A DNA stretch of 64,000 nt from assembly GCA_905250075.1 (NCBI GenBank), contig CAJNOP010000141.1, positions 18,304 through 82,303 of the forward strand, written 5' to 3'. Shown here in pieces: positions 34,052 through 45,999 of this stretch (the first letter of the stretch is position 1; each line of letters starts with the position of its first letter). Both the position numbers and the translations under genes were made by a program. The notes under the pieces are model-generated. The model searched no databases and had not been told where the DNA came from. It saw nothing but the letters and a program-made list of their open reading frames with translations. The DNA is from Rotaria sp. Silwood1 (taxonomy: Eukaryota > Rotifera > Eurotatoria > Philodinida > Philodinidae).

Positions 34052-35467
34052 ATGTACATTCTGAACTTTACTGCGAAAACTCAAGAAAGAGAAGCGTCTT
34101 CTATGTACAATAGCATTTCTTTCAGACAAGAATATGACTACCGTCGTGCCAAAGCAACTGAATATTTCGAACAAAGAATCACTTCAAGCAGTACAAATGT
34201 TTTTGGTAAGCTTTTTACTTCATGTAATCATAGAGAAAAAGCAACTTCATTTTTCAAGGAAGCACATTTTCCGGAATCACTTCAGTTATGGCAATTACTC
34301 AGTTATTTAGAACTAGGTCTGATCACCGAAGAACATATTTGGCCATATGAATTGTTTGTCAATGATCCAGACCGAATAATATGTGTTGTACTCATACATT
34401 CCCCTTTTGGCTTTCCGTCCAATGATTCACTGTTGGATGAGAAGAAGGAAAGAAGTATGAAACTTGTGTCATTCTTTTGTGAAAACAATCATGATCAATT
34501 ACTTATCAGCATATTTGAACTATGTATTCCGTGGTTAAAAGTAGAAACGATTATATTCTGCGCTAATGCCCATCGATTTTCAGCAACTATTGAAAGTGTC
34601 GTACGCGAGAAAAATTTTGGCGATTTAGTTATAACACCTCATTTTCAAATGGAAATTGATCAGGCAACGTTGGAAGAGAAGAAAAAGCAAATTATGCAAA
34701 GTTCTTCATCAAGTACGTACATATTGTTTGCTCATCGAAAAAATAGAAGTCAACAGTCAGATGTATTCCTTGTAAATGTAACGACTATATGAGACGAAAT
34801 TTTAGCTTCTGGATGATGAAACAGTTCACTTGATGCTTACGAATCTCTAAAGAAACATCGTGTTTAATATTTTGTTGCAAAATATTTTCTGATCATGTCT
34901 CTAAAATAAAAATCTAATGATTTTTGTCTTTATCAATCGTAGAATTTCGATAGTTTCCTCCATTTATTAGAGCAGTCATCATAAGAACACTCGTAAAATT
35001 TAGGTCGCATGTATTTAGATATTGTCATACAACGTTTGTCAAAAAAGGATGCATCATTAGTTGATGATTTCTGGACATATAAATCGCCATCGTCATTCAG
35101 TCGTATTTTATATCAAATTGAGCATTTACCATCGTTCGGTAAGTGTCATATAATCGCACAGAAGATAACATAAGTATTCTGTATTGCTTGTTTCTTTTTC
35201 ACAGGTGCATATCTTGATGGACGGTTGGTGAGTTGGTGTTTAACACAATTCAACGGTTCCTTTGGAATGACGTTTACACTACCTGAAGTTCGTCGACTTA
35301 GCCTTTCAACCTTAGTAAATGTATATTTGGCCTCGGAATTATTCAAGTTTCAAGAACATGTGTTCTGCTTTGTCGCATGTAGAAATGAGGCATCATATCA
35401 GATGCTAAAAAAATTAGGCTATCGTCAAACATGTGCCACTGATTGGGTTACTGTGAAATCGAAATAA
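34052..35467 (+). CDS. GLYAT-like N-acyltransferase (GNAT fold)
   Basis: Three exons join exactly in frame: 34052-34712 (donor A|GTACGT), 35004-35138 (acceptor TTTAG, donor G|GTAAGT) and 35205-35467 (acceptor CACAG), giving 352 residues. The third exon is a GNAT acetyl-CoA-type domain of the glycine N-acyltransferase group: GAYLDGRLVSWCLTQFNGSF, then GMTFTLPEVRRLSLSTLVN, CFVACRNEASYQMLKKLGY and a final strand. Exon 2 (RLSKKDASLVDDFWTYKS) matches the segment that precedes this domain in GLYAT. Exon 1 corresponds to the weakly conserved N-terminal half but is longer than usual (GLYAT is about 290-300 residues); the real start may be the second Met (MYNSISF). Predicted role: transfer of acyl groups from acyl-CoA to an amine such as an amino acid. 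An acceptor-like TTAATCAG just before the first ATG leaves room for an upstream exon. Confidence 0.65.
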
Positions 35468-36090
35468 AAATAGAAACTTTCGAAAATGCTATCATAGAGT
35501 CTTTCCCTAACGAAACGATATTTTCGCGAGCTAGTTCAAATAAGTGTTTGTCGAACAGAACATCGTTTGATTATTGAAATTGACGAAAAATTCATTTTTG
35601 GATTTTTCTGATAACAAAAGCCTAGCTGGAAATTGTTATGACTATACCGTGAAAAGATACTAGAGTTTCTGAATATTTGTTATTCTCTCTGTCAATTCAC
35701 ACTGCATATTCATACCCTTACCATCAAGAAAAGAACGGCCACTTTTTTACTCTTCTTCGCATTTTGTGTATGTGCAATTAATTTGATTTTGTCGAAGAGA
35801 ACACACATTGGTCAACACTTCAATGGCCTTTATTATTGGATCAAGATTTAAATTAGAAAAAAAGGTGCAAAATTGTCGAGCCAAAAGCAATATTCAATTG
35901 TCAGGTATTTTTAACAAACAAGAGAATTGAAAGAGCCTCATTTGGCGAGGGCTGGACCATATGTTCCTATCAAAGAGCTATCGTTCCGCGTTAAGCAGAA
36001 ATGCTTCAACCACATAAAGTCAGCAAGAAACGCTTTTTCACAAGCACACTACCTTCATTTGGCCACATCACTACAAGAGAAAACGAACAA
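35468..36090. other. Intergenic, nothing supported
   Basis: 3' flank of the GLYAT-like gene; no recognisable gene or repeat. Confidence 0.3.
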
Positions 36091-36094
36091 TAAC

Positions 36095-36930
36095 AAAAAG
36101 AACTATTCCATCCATGTCTCCATTCACAAGCAAAAGTTTAAAAGACTTAGAGAGAAATGGATCATTTGACTTTTTTCATCCTAAGGGTTGTTTCTCGTAA
36201 AAATGGACTTTTTCTATTAGAAATGGCTATTTTTCCAGGAGAAATGCTTCATCCATATCTCCATTCACAAGCAGAACTTTTAGAAATTGTTATATGTGAA
36301 GGAGAAGTGCTGGATCATGCCTCCATTCAGAAGAAGAGGTCTGAAAGACTTAGAGTTTATCTTAAGAAGATCTTCTAGCAAATGTCGATTTTTACTAGCA
36401 GAAATGATTAAAATATTTCTGCGAAGTGCTCCATCCAGAGATGGAACGGGTACCAGCTACCGGTCGGTAATCAGTAAACCGACTTGTCTAACCTTCTCAG
36501 ACCACTATCAGTTCTAGTTGTCAAAAGTTCAGACTAGGTCCTTCTCTATATCATGTATGTGATACAACTTGGCAAATAAAGTCTGTCACGCGATAAACCA
36601 TGTTCTTTATATCTAAACCACTTTTTTTTCTGATTGTGAATTATCAATGTATCATGCATTACCGATAGACCGGTTCCACCTCTGGCTTCATCTATGTTTC
36701 TGCTATTAAGAAGAAATAAAAAATATTCAAAGAGATATGAATAAATTTCTTTTTTTATCTTAAGAACATCTTCTAGCAGATAGCAATTTTTTCTAGCAGA
36801 AATGATTAAAATATCAGGTCTAGTATTTCATTTATTTTCCTACTAATAAGAAGAAATGGAAAATATTTAAAGAGAAACCAGTAATTTTTTTTTTCTGAAG
36901 AAGATCTTCTAGCAGATGTAGACGAGATTC
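36095..36930. repeat. Degenerate tandem array of mixed units
   Basis: Words such as CTCCATTCACAAGCA, AAAAGACTTAGAG, TTAAGAAGATCTTCTAGCA and TTCTAGCAGAAATGATTAAA recur several times. The 36690-36780 block (AAGAAGAAATAAAAAATATT through ATCTTCTAGCAGAT) is repeated at about 36840-36920 with an offset near 140 bp. Open frames across 35927-36517 are repeat by-products. It directly precedes the LINE remnant and might be part of its 5' region. Confidence 0.5.
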
Positions 36931-36989
36931 TTTTTAAAGACTATCTGGTGAAAATATATTTTGCACAGTAGAGATATATTATCTACGCA

Positions 36990-38395
36990 AATGGATCAAT
37001 AATGAAGGCTTATTACCCGATGAACAAAGCGGCTTTAGACGAGGTCATAGTATGGCGGTTCGTATTATCGTCATCATCGACCAGATAGGTCAAAATCTTG
37101 CCAAGGATAGGGCGACCGCAGCGTTCTTCATAGATTTCAGGTCAGCCTTTAACCAGCTCTGGTTTTGAGGCTTATGGTTGAAATTTAAGCGTTCCGAGTG
37201 CCATCTCCACTTAACTGCATGGCTTCGCCACTATTTATCAGGTCGAATAGCATATATTGATATTAAAAATTCTTGATCAAACAATTTTCCATTAATGAAA
37301 GGCGTTCCCCAGGAGAACTGCACTGGGCCAATACTATTCATTCTATTTCATTATGATATTCTTGAGTCTTCATCAACCATACATTGGAAACATTTGTTTG
37401 CAGACGACTTAACCTTTCTGTTTTCTTCTTCGTCTATACTATTGTCTGCTACTATGATATTATCTTTAACTGAGCAAGTCGAGAACGTACTAAAACAATT
37501 AAAAAAATACTCATCTACATGAAAACAACCGATAAACTTTAACAAGACACACTGGATATTATTTCACTGTCAGGTGACTCCACGAGTTCCTGACATTATC
37601 TGTAATGGTCACTTTGTTAAACACATCAAAAATTTCAAATACTTCGGCACGTTTCTGAACGCTAAAGTATCATTTACTACACATATCAATTATATTAAAT
37701 CTAAAATTAGAACCAATCTAAATATTTTCAAACGTCCAGTGGTCAGCAGAATGATGAGCAAACGAATCAGCTAGTCTTTACAACGCATATATTCGACCTT
37801 ACTATCAATCTTTATTAAACATATTTCCTATTCTTACTACAACTAAACACAAACAAATTGATGCTTTGAATCGTCAGAGCTTCAGAACTATCCATCGATA
37901 GTATGATGCAAGAAATGTAGAGATCCAAAATTTACCCAAGTATCAATCAATTTCCAAATTAGTCGACAACCATTGGAATAAATTGATAGATACAGTAATT
38001 AGTACAAATCCAAATGTGATTGAATATTTCTTGCAACATAAATTATCTATTTTATATTTGCAAGAGTATTTCACTAACTCATTACTTATAAAGGATAGAA
38101 GAAACATTTTTGGTAAAGGTAGAATTTGTAAGCACATCAAAAATCTTTTAAAGGAGGTAAACTGTCACTTTTTGATCATGTCTTGTGCTTCTAAGTTATT
38201 TAAACTTATCATGCTATTGTTATTATCACTATACTTGCTTATCATGATGTTCTTTTTTTTCTCTCTTCATTTGAGCATATCTCCTTATAAGTGAGTCTTC
38301 TGGTTTTTTTCTGCTACAGGAGCGAGTTTCGCTCATAGCTGGTGCTTTGTAGACATTTTATCTTGCATTTAAATAAAGCTTTACACTAACTAACA
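36990..38395 (+). mobile_element. Dead non-LTR retrotransposon (LINE), reverse transcriptase part
   Basis: A reverse-transcriptase remnant is spread over several frames: LPDEQSGFRRGHSM and AAFFIDFRSAFNQL (about 37010-37160), GVPQENCTGPILF and the catalytic FADDL box (37295-37425), NFKYFGTFLNAKVSFTTHI (37610-37690), then a C-terminal part (37790-38160) typical of LINE thumb and tail regions. Stops and frameshifts interrupt it at about 37168, 37275 and 37520. The element appears to end near 38395 after an AATAAA-containing tail. It is 5'-truncated; no endonuclease domain was seen. The clade is not certain (Jockey/CR1-like). Confidence 0.7.
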
Positions 38396-38734
38396 GTAGA
38401 AATATAATTAATTGTCATGAATCGAAATATTTTTGATTGATGCAGATTCCTAGTGTTTTAAATTCAAGTACTAGGTTGGAAAAAGTATTTTGATACGAGG
38501 GTACCGCTATATTTCCAAATAGAGTTAATAATGAATTTCATACCAAATGAAAGCTCGTGAAAAATGGGATTTATTGGTACTAAACAATAGGGGTTATGAA
38601 AACTTTCGTATGTTGAAATGTCGAAACTTAAGAAATTCCACTGATCATAAGTGTGAGAAAAGTTATTGATGAGATAAAGTTCGAACTAAATGTGATACAA
38701 AATTCTTTATTTTTTCATTGTTTAATGAAAACAA

Positions 38735-40639
38735 TCAATAATCAGTGTGACGACCGTTAGCGTTCTTTACTGCACGTAGTCGAGATGGATACGAATATAG
38801 AAGAGTTTGAAATAAATCACTGTCGGTTTCCATGTTTTTCAAAACATCGAAAATGTGCATTTTGAGTGGTTTCGTCAAGATAACGAGAATGTCCAGGTTC
38901 TGATAACATCTTTTTTTCAACTTCATCCTTGATTATTGTTCCAATATGTTCTGCCATATTTAGATCGGGTGAATTTCCAGGCCAAATATCATTACCCCAA
39001 AATTTAACATCATTGTCTTGAAGCAAATGTTGGGTCTGATATGCTCGCATACATGGTGCTTTGCCATGGGCAAATATAACTTCATCGGGATCGATAACAT
39101 TTTCTTCATTTTTTAAGAATGGAAAGACGTGTTCAGTCAAAATTATATCACGAAAATATTGACCAGTCCAAGATTCACCTTTATCTTTAATCACCGAATG
39201 TAACCTCTTAACAGTATATATCACAAAAATTCCAATGCATGCTTGATTTTTACCCTAGAGAATATACTGAGTTAAGGGTACCCAAAAAAGTACCCTGATA
39301 CCAGTATGTCACAGGAACTTTTGGGTACCAAAGTACTTGCAGGTGTGGACAGGTACCTAAGTGGTACTTTGGCAAGTACCCTGCTGGAAAATGCACAGTA
39401 ATTGGGTACCTAAAGGTACTGATCAAGTACTGAATTGGGTACCATTGTATAGTATTTCTAAGTACCCTGTTACCAAATTTTCAGTATGTTCAGGATCGAA
39501 CCTGATCTTTGACTTTTTAAAATTTTTTCTTTTTCTTGAGATAATTTACTAGATTTTTTGTTTTACTTTATTCAATTTAATTTTTTCAATTCCAAAAACT
39601 TAGCAGGAACAATGTCGGGATCCGACTCAACTTGAGTTGGTCGTAGACCACTTCAGGGTAGTCCGATCTTCATTTACGACCAAGCTCGGCATTTCCTCGA
39701 CTAAGAAATAGTCAAGAAATAATTTAGAAAAAACTAGTATGAAAATTGATTATTTTCTTATGATTTATCGAGTTATTTATATAGAGCCGTACGTAAAAAA
39801 GAAAACGGCGAATGAATAGTCGCCACACAGAACGCGAAAAATTTAGGATATCCTGTCGAAATTTCCTCAGTAAAGTTACAGACTTGTGTATCCATGCAGG
39901 TACTTATTCAGTGAATGTACTTTTACGGGTACCCCAAATAGTACATACATCAGTAAAATGACTGAGAATTTTCAAAGTACCCATATTGGGTACCCTGCTA
40001 GAGCTTTCTCAGTACATGGGTATTCTGAACTCAGTACTTTCTCTAGGGTAATCATTTCACGATAACGTTCATCTACTTCAATGTTGTCGACACTTTTTGC
40101 CCAAATTCGGTTGTTCTGATAATTTGGTCGACGAACAACTCAGGCAAAAAAAACTCATCAGATGATGCGAGATGAAGAAAATCCTCTTCAGTCCAATCTT
40201 TTAATCAATCGCAGAGCCATAATCGATTTGATATGTGAGTTTCAGATTTTAGCGGTTTTGGAATACTATGAAATGGTTTTAATCCTTCTCTATGACGGTA
40301 ATTATTAATTGTTCTTCGAGTGACATACTCTTGTTACTTTTCTGCAGTCTCCTTCGCCGCAACAGAACAACTTTTTCTTTGTTGACCACTCGCTTTAAGA
40401 ATGATGTCTTGACTTGCTTGTGATAATTTAAGCATTCGAACGGCATTTGAATAATCAGCAAAACATTGGTCATATGGTTTTTTCCATCAGTCTGTGACAA
40501 ATTGAGCCGAACGATGAACTTTCTTCGCAACCCAATGTCGATTAATAAATGTTGCACCAGCATCTCGAGCTTCACGAAAAGCAATGCATTTAATTCTATC
40601 AATAATTCTTTGCTCTTCAGTATGATAAGTACCAGCCAT
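38735..40639 (-). pseudogene. Tc1/mariner transposase, inactive
   Basis: The start ATG at 40639 opens an N-terminal DNA-binding part (MAGTYHTEEQRIIDRIK onward) that has at least three in-frame stops and is cut by the MITE at about 40050. After the MITE, 39224-38735 encodes the C-terminal DDE region: VIFAHGKAPCMRAYQTQHLL, then WPGNSPDLNMAEHIG. In the usual mariner pattern the position after FAH would be an Asp of the catalytic triad; here it is Gly, which alone should abolish activity. The SPDLN motif is intact. The element is therefore a fossil broken by nonsense, substitution and insertion. Confidence 0.8.
39253..40048 (-). mobile_element. GTAC-rich MITE, copy 2 (796 bp)
   Basis: Reverse-complement copy of 14965-15757. 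Ends CCCTAGAGAATATACTGAG and CTCAGTACTTTCTCTAGGG, with TA on each side (39251-39252 and 40049-40050), a clean 2-bp target duplication. High identity to copy 1 (a handful of substitutions per 150 bp in the stretches compared) suggests recent movement by a transposase encoded elsewhere. The open frame at 39361-39552 is not a gene. Confidence 0.85.
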
Positions 40640-41138
40640 TTAGAATGACTAGATTTAATTGATGCACCGAAAGGATAAATTTTTTATGAAAGATATTGAT
40701 CAGAAAATGACCTTATATACTGCTTCATAAACGTCTCGAACTTTCCTGTTCTCTAACTTTCTAAGATAAGAAAAATAAAAGTCTTTTTTCTTCACCGTCA
40801 TCACAAGTAATAGACAACAGAACGCAAAAAGAAAATTGCATCTTCTGAATCATAGTAAGGTCTTATGATCACCAGAACAGTGCTCTTTTCAATTTTTCCA
40901 AAAACTATTTCCTTTTTTATTCGTCTTACAACCTGCTAAAAATGAATTATAATGATTGCATTATGCTATATTCTTTCAACTTCGATAGTTTCAACATACG
41001 AAAGTTTCCATAACCCTTATTGTTTAATATCAATAAACCCCATTTTTCACGGGCTTTCGTTTGGTATAAAATTCATTATTAACCCTATTTGAAAATATAG
41101 AGGTACCCCTCTATTAAAATATTTTTTCCAACCTAGTA

Positions 41139-41480
41139 CTCTTTTGGGCTGAAATTTCCAGACCTATTCAATCATCATGAGATCTATCTATCGGCACAGC
41201 TTTAGATCGAAACTTTGTATTTGAATTTTTCTTGAAAATGCCTTGCTGTAGGTCGAAAACCTGCTAAAACAGTCATAACTTAAAAAGGACAAGAAACGGA
41301 GACGAACTCTTTTAAGCTTCTTCTAGTTTTATTGAGTTCTACTTGTGCACCAAATTTGAGCTCGATCGATGATTAACGCTTGGATATGTTCCCTCGTTAG
41401 CAACAAATATAACGTTATTGTGCTTGATGTCTTCTTAGATACTGTCAGAACAATGATTTAACGTGTCTCAGTTGATCGTT
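41139..41480. other. Spacer between mariner and minisatellite region
   Basis: No gene recognised. A perfect (TA)n run of about 20 bp follows at 41484-41502. Confidence 0.3.
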
Positions 41481-42102
41481 TCGCTATATATATATATATA
41501 TAATGTTCAGTGTCTGTCGGTCTGTCGGTTTCTCTGTGCCGGATCAAGGGTCAAAGGTTAAATGTCAGAGATTAAAGGTCACATAAGACTATAAGGGGAA
41601 GATCTTCAGGGGCTATTATATGGGGGTACCCATAGATCCTCGAGGACAATCCTATGGGAACCCATAGGTCCCCAAGGCCTATTATATGGATGTACCCATA
41701 GGTCCCCAAGGGCTATTCTATGGGGGTACCCATAAGTTCCCAAAGGTCTCCAAGGCCTATTATATGGGAGTACCCATGGGTCCTCAAGGGCTATCCTATC
41801 GGGGTTCCCATAGGTCCTCATGGGCTATCCTAGCTGGGTACTCATAGGCCTTCAAGGGCTATTAGATTGTGATACCCATAGGCCCTGAAGGAAGTAAGGC
41901 AATTAGGAGATAAGGCTACAAGGCCGAAGGCCACAGGAACTATAAAAATATGTACGATATGAGAGTATGAGGCCGTAGAGCTATCTATCTATATACATAA
42001 TATCGAGTGTCTGTATGTACTTTATCGAATGAAAAGTTAAATGTCTGAGGTCATGCGTTAAAGGAGAAAACAGCCGTGCAGTATGCGCGGGTTCTCGCTA
42101 GT
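41481..42102 (+). mobile_element. Possible non-autonomous Helitron-like element
   Basis: The right end has the Helitron signature: a hairpin (CCGTGC 42074-42079, loop AGTAT, GCGCGG 42085-42090, one G-T wobble) 7 bp before a terminal CTAGT (42098-42102). The left end is uncertain: 41481 begins TCGC(TA)n, followed by a run of TGTCTGTCGG words. A similar start-like segment, TCTATATACATAAT followed by GTGTCTGT, lies at about 41988-42015, so two elements, one nested or truncated, are possible. No Rep/helicase gene. Confidence 0.4.
41603..41890. repeat. Minisatellite, unit about 33-36 bp, 8 or so copies
   Basis: Diverged copies of a unit with GGCTATTATATGGGGGTACC followed by CATAGGTCCCCAAG. The 71-codon minus-strand frame at 41606-41821 (repeating YGNPDR / NRPW words) is just the translated repeat. 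It lies within the putative Helitron-like element. Confidence 0.8.
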
Positions 42103-42884
42103 ATATGATAATGGTCAGTTCATTTTGAAGAACTGCCTTTCACTTCTTGAAGGAATATAATTAAAAACAAATATGTCCAATTCTGAAAACATGATTCCGT
42201 CACGATTGGACAGAGTGATTTATCATAATATCTGGAGGAGGAATCGTTGTCACGCTGATGCCTCTTTTTGATCTTTTATGTTACGGTAACTCATGAACAG
42301 TTGAATATGCTGAGTCAAAATTTTTACTGTGAACTATGGAGATTGAGACACACCTTTCTTGAACGTTTCAGCCGCCGGTACTTAATTTTGACGTATTCCT
42401 TGTCTCGTCATCGTGCTCTTTTAGCAGTGCATTAGACATCTGTGATTTTTCGATGAAAGGAACTATTTTTTTATGCGAAAGCTTGCTACAAAGCAAAAAC
42501 AACATCATTCACGAGCAAAACAAACCTCAGGATAAATTTCAGCCACTAAATTGATGTCGATTACTTACATTTTGAATGACTTAGTGCATTGATAATGCAC
42601 TTGTTTCAGCTTATGTTTGTCCGAAAGCCAATTCTGGATTTCATTCTAAGCGTACATACTTACGCCGTTCGCTCGATTTACCAGTATTTGTCTTCATATA
42701 CCAGAAGAAAAATTTTTCAAAAATGTTGAATGGAGTTGTGCATCTAGAAAAAATTAGGCTTTCATTATATTTAATCCCTATATTAAACAGTAGACAGTGT
42801 CAAATCAGACAGAACTATCGATCAGTGTGTTGTCGCGTATATTTATTGACAAGCATGTATCGATATGAATCATTTTGTACAAAC
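42103..42884. other. Upstream region of the NHL gene
   Basis: No gene recognised; presumably contains the promoter of the NHL-repeat gene. An open frame from 42723 runs into its first exon but lacks a signal peptide, so I start the gene at 42885. Confidence 0.3.
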
Positions 42885-45831
42885 ATGATGCTCAATTTAT
42901 GTTTCATATATTTCATCTGTTCATCGGTTTCTGTTCAAGGTAATCGGTATCATTTGATGACATTTGTATTTTCATTGAATATTTTCGACTTTACTAGGCC
43001 AAATGGTACAATATCAGGCTACATGTTCGGCTCCATTATGTACCAATGTGTATTCATGGCCGGGAAGTTCTGGTTACAGTTGTCCTACAATCTCAACGTG
43101 CTACAGATTACGTACATCGACAAATGGAACTATATGTGTACCCCAAGGAGTATGTCGTTTGTTCGATACATGCATTAATGGCACACGCTGTACATCGAAT
43201 TTAACGACATGTGTTGTTGATAGTTGTTGTTCAGTACCTATTTGTATACCATTAGCATTGACCAGTCTTTGCGATCAATCAACTCCAACGGGTCCAAGTA
43301 ATGAAACACATTTATTTTTCAATTGATAAGTTTTTGTTGACTTCATTTGATTGCTTTCAAAAGGTGCTGCAACACAAATTCGTCTATGTCCAAATGCTAC
43401 ATGGAATGAAAATTATACGACACTCTTCAATTCATCAAACTCTATGTACAACAATATGATAGTAGATTATTTCGTAGATGCTAACGGTAGCATCTATATT
43501 GCGAATGGTTCAGCAAATCATGTCATTAAATATACATCGAGAAATTTGAGCGTAGCCTTTTTTATGGGTAGTGGTAGTTTTAGTCCGTACACATTTCAAC
43601 GAATGACTGTTGACACGAATGGCACAGTTTATACAAGTGAATACCGAGTATGTATTGATGTGATTTTCAATTCTATGATACAATTTGAATCGATGCGTCA
43701 GAACAGAATTTCATCACTTCAAATGAACCAAACTTGGAACATTTTTATTCTTTTGTTGATTTAAATTGTTCTCAGTATCATCTAACATATCAACATTTTT
43801 TATCAAGAGGATCTGAAGATATAGGATATACAAAGTCCAAGAGGTCGGCTTTTCACATCACTTCTTATTAAGAAATGTTTCTGTTTAATGTAACTCCTTC
43901 TTCACCATTTGCATTCATTAATCAACCAACTTATAGTAGATACCCTGTATTTTCAGAATATATTGTTGACTGCCACCATCATTCACTCTTGTGAACTGTT
44001 TTCTTAAAAAAACCACATATAAAATCATTCAATCATTGCCTATCGCACGAGATTAAAAACAATGCTCAGTATGAACGAATGGTCGGAAAATATTGAAATT
44101 GATCTTGAACGAAAGCCAAGAGACAACACTACAAAACGGTCCAAAAACAAGAAAACATCAAACATTTATCATCAGGAGAAAAGTACAAAGCAAATCTCAG
44201 AAATTCGATTTGCATACTAAATGTCACGCGAAATTTTCATTTGGTTTTGTCCATGAATCTCTTGATTTTTGAATACTCAAGGCAAAACTGTGCTTCTTGT
44301 ATTTAGTCTTTGTAGTTAACTACTGATGAAAAAAAATCAGTAGTTGAAAATTCATGATGCAAGAGAAAAATGAGAATTAAGTAGAAACTGTCACACAAGA
44401 TTATTTCGTGAATGACACTAGCCGAACTAGTAACAAATTCAACTTATCACATATCAATCGATCGATCGTTAAAAGCGCTATGAATCTTAAATTTTTTTCA
44501 CTAACTGAATCACGTTCATGCACTTTATCTTTCTAGTTATCCAACTTGAACTTGTTTCCGTGAGAATCCACTTTTAGCTCTTGAAGCCTATAGCTTTTGA
44601 TTAAAATTAACGGAAGGTTTTAGTTCTAACAATATCATAGTCATCAATGATGAGTACCATAAGTAGGAGTGTTTGTCCACTAATGATTCATTCAAAGGTG
44701 TATGACACTTCTACTTTTGTACCATACACATGTTTCTTACATAGAATCTCGATGACAATCAACATATTCTGAAACACCTCTGTATTTCAGCAATTGTACT
44801 GATAATAATAGGGAATATTTGTTTCGGTAATCATCTCATATAGCTCAATAAAATGTGCGATTCAGTTTGTCTAAATTCGAAATTTTTTTTTATGATTTTT
44901 TTTTTCCTCCAAACAGTAAAATAGCATTGCAAAAAGCTCATTTATTCATGTTCAACGAATAAACTCTATAAATGAACTTTGACTTTTTTCAGAGTGGTCC
45001 AATGTTCTATTCGCCTGCAACATACTATCGAATTCAAAGATACGATTCGAATAGTTCGTTATTCGGTACGACCATCTTTGGAGAAACTGCTTGCGGCACA
45101 CCACCAAATCAATTTTGCGGTTGTGCTGATATTTTTATTGATCGAAGAAATGCGATCTATTGCTCAGATTCATTTTATCACATTGTTATTATGATAACAC
45201 CGATTAATCCTCAAGCAACAGTAGTAGCGGGTACAACGAATTCACCAGGATCACAATTGAATCAACTTAACAGTCCTCAAGGTATCTTCGTTGATACCAA
45301 TGGTACTGTGTTTGTTGTAGATTCAGGCAACAAGTAAGAAATAGTCAATGAATCTTATTTTGAATAGTCAATATTTAATTTGGTCTGATTAAAAAGTAGA
45401 AAAGTGTTTGGTTTGTGAGTTTTTGTATTGTATTTTGTTCGATATTGAAATAGAACATAACAGATAGATTTCTGATTGTTTTCTTGATAACATATCTTGA
45501 TTTTAGTCGAGTATTGATGTTCTTGGCGGGCAATCGTTATGGTGTACATTTGTTCAGTACGACCTCAACTTACATGTATTCTAATGGAATTGCCGATTTA
45601 ACTGTCGATAGTGCTGGAAGTGTATATGTTATTGGATCTACTCTGCAAAGATGGGCTCCAGGAACGACTTATTTGACCACAATTTTCAATTCCTCAGTTT
45701 GGGGTTCTTCTTATTATTATTATTCTTCTGTGAATCAACGGATAGCATTCGATAATTTGGGTAATATGATTCTCAGATTGGCTTCAGGATCGAGTCTTGG
45801 ACTATATAACATTACTACGAATACTTGTTAG
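42885..45831 (+). CDS. Secreted Cys-rich plus NHL-repeat protein, five exons
   Basis: Exons 42885-42939, 42998-43297, 43364-43647, 44993-45333 and 45507-45831 join in frame to 434 residues plus stop. Exon 1 is a signal peptide (MMLNLCFIYFICSSVSVQ). Exon 2 encodes a Cys-rich module (CSAPLCTNVYSW through CCSVPICIPL, about 14 Cys). Exons 3-5 encode NHL-type beta-propeller repeats with the signature V/I-D-x-N/A-G-x-V/I-Y-V/I, for example YFVDANGSIYIANGSANHV, MTVDTNGTVYTSEYR, IFVDTNGTVFVVDSGNNRV and LTVDSAGSVYVIGS. NHL propellers bind protein or carbohydrate partners; secreted Cys-rich/NHL proteins are a large family in bdelloids, function unknown. Intron 3 is 1345 bp, against 58-173 bp for the others, and may carry inserted sequence. 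An open frame crosses the exon 3 donor to 43764, but GTATGT at 43648 with the perfect join SEYR-SGPM favours splicing. Confidence 0.85.
43648..44992 (+). other. Unusually long intron 3 of the NHL gene
   Basis: A 1345-bp intron. It starts GTATGT and ends TTTTTTCAG. No open frame or clear transposon end was recognised inside. A short stretch at about 43838-43862 (CCAAGAGGTCGGCTTTTCA) resembles a piece of the PARP-like gene near 21040 (CCAAGAGGTCGACTTTTCA); this may be a chance match or a small relic. Confidence 0.4.
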
Positions 45832-45999
45832 AATGACAAATACATTGACACGTTTTTATACATTTCTTTCAAATAGTGCAGTCTTATTCTAGCTTTTCAT
45901 ACATATCCATAAATAATTTTCATCAAATAAACATACTTCATATTGTCCAACTCACAACAAGATTCTCATGAACTGTAGTAGAAAAATTTCGCCATCTCC

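Larger units (their letters stand above)
38471..41136 (-). mobile_element. Tc1/mariner-type element with long TIRs, interrupted by a MITE
   Basis: Inverted terminal repeats of about 155 bp: left 38471-38625 beginning CTAGGTTGGAAAAAGTATTT, right 40981-41136 ending AAATATTTTTTCCAACCTAG. A TA dinucleotide flanks each end (38469-38470 and 41137-41138), the usual mariner target duplication. A transposase relic lies inside on the minus strand. Removing the nested MITE (39253-40048) leaves an element of about 1.87 kb, a normal size for the superfamily. Confidence 0.85.

Noticed and set aside
41606-41821. 71-codon frame with repeating NRPW / YGNPDR words
   Set aside because: Pure translation of the minisatellite.
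42723-43178. 151-codon frame overlapping the NHL gene
   Set aside because: The frame reads through the first intron; the spliced model with signal peptide and Cys-rich exon keeps perfect frame to the last exon.
43838-43870. Match to the PARP-like gene inside the NHL intron
   Set aside because: Only about 20-25 bp are alike; not enough to call a gene fragment.
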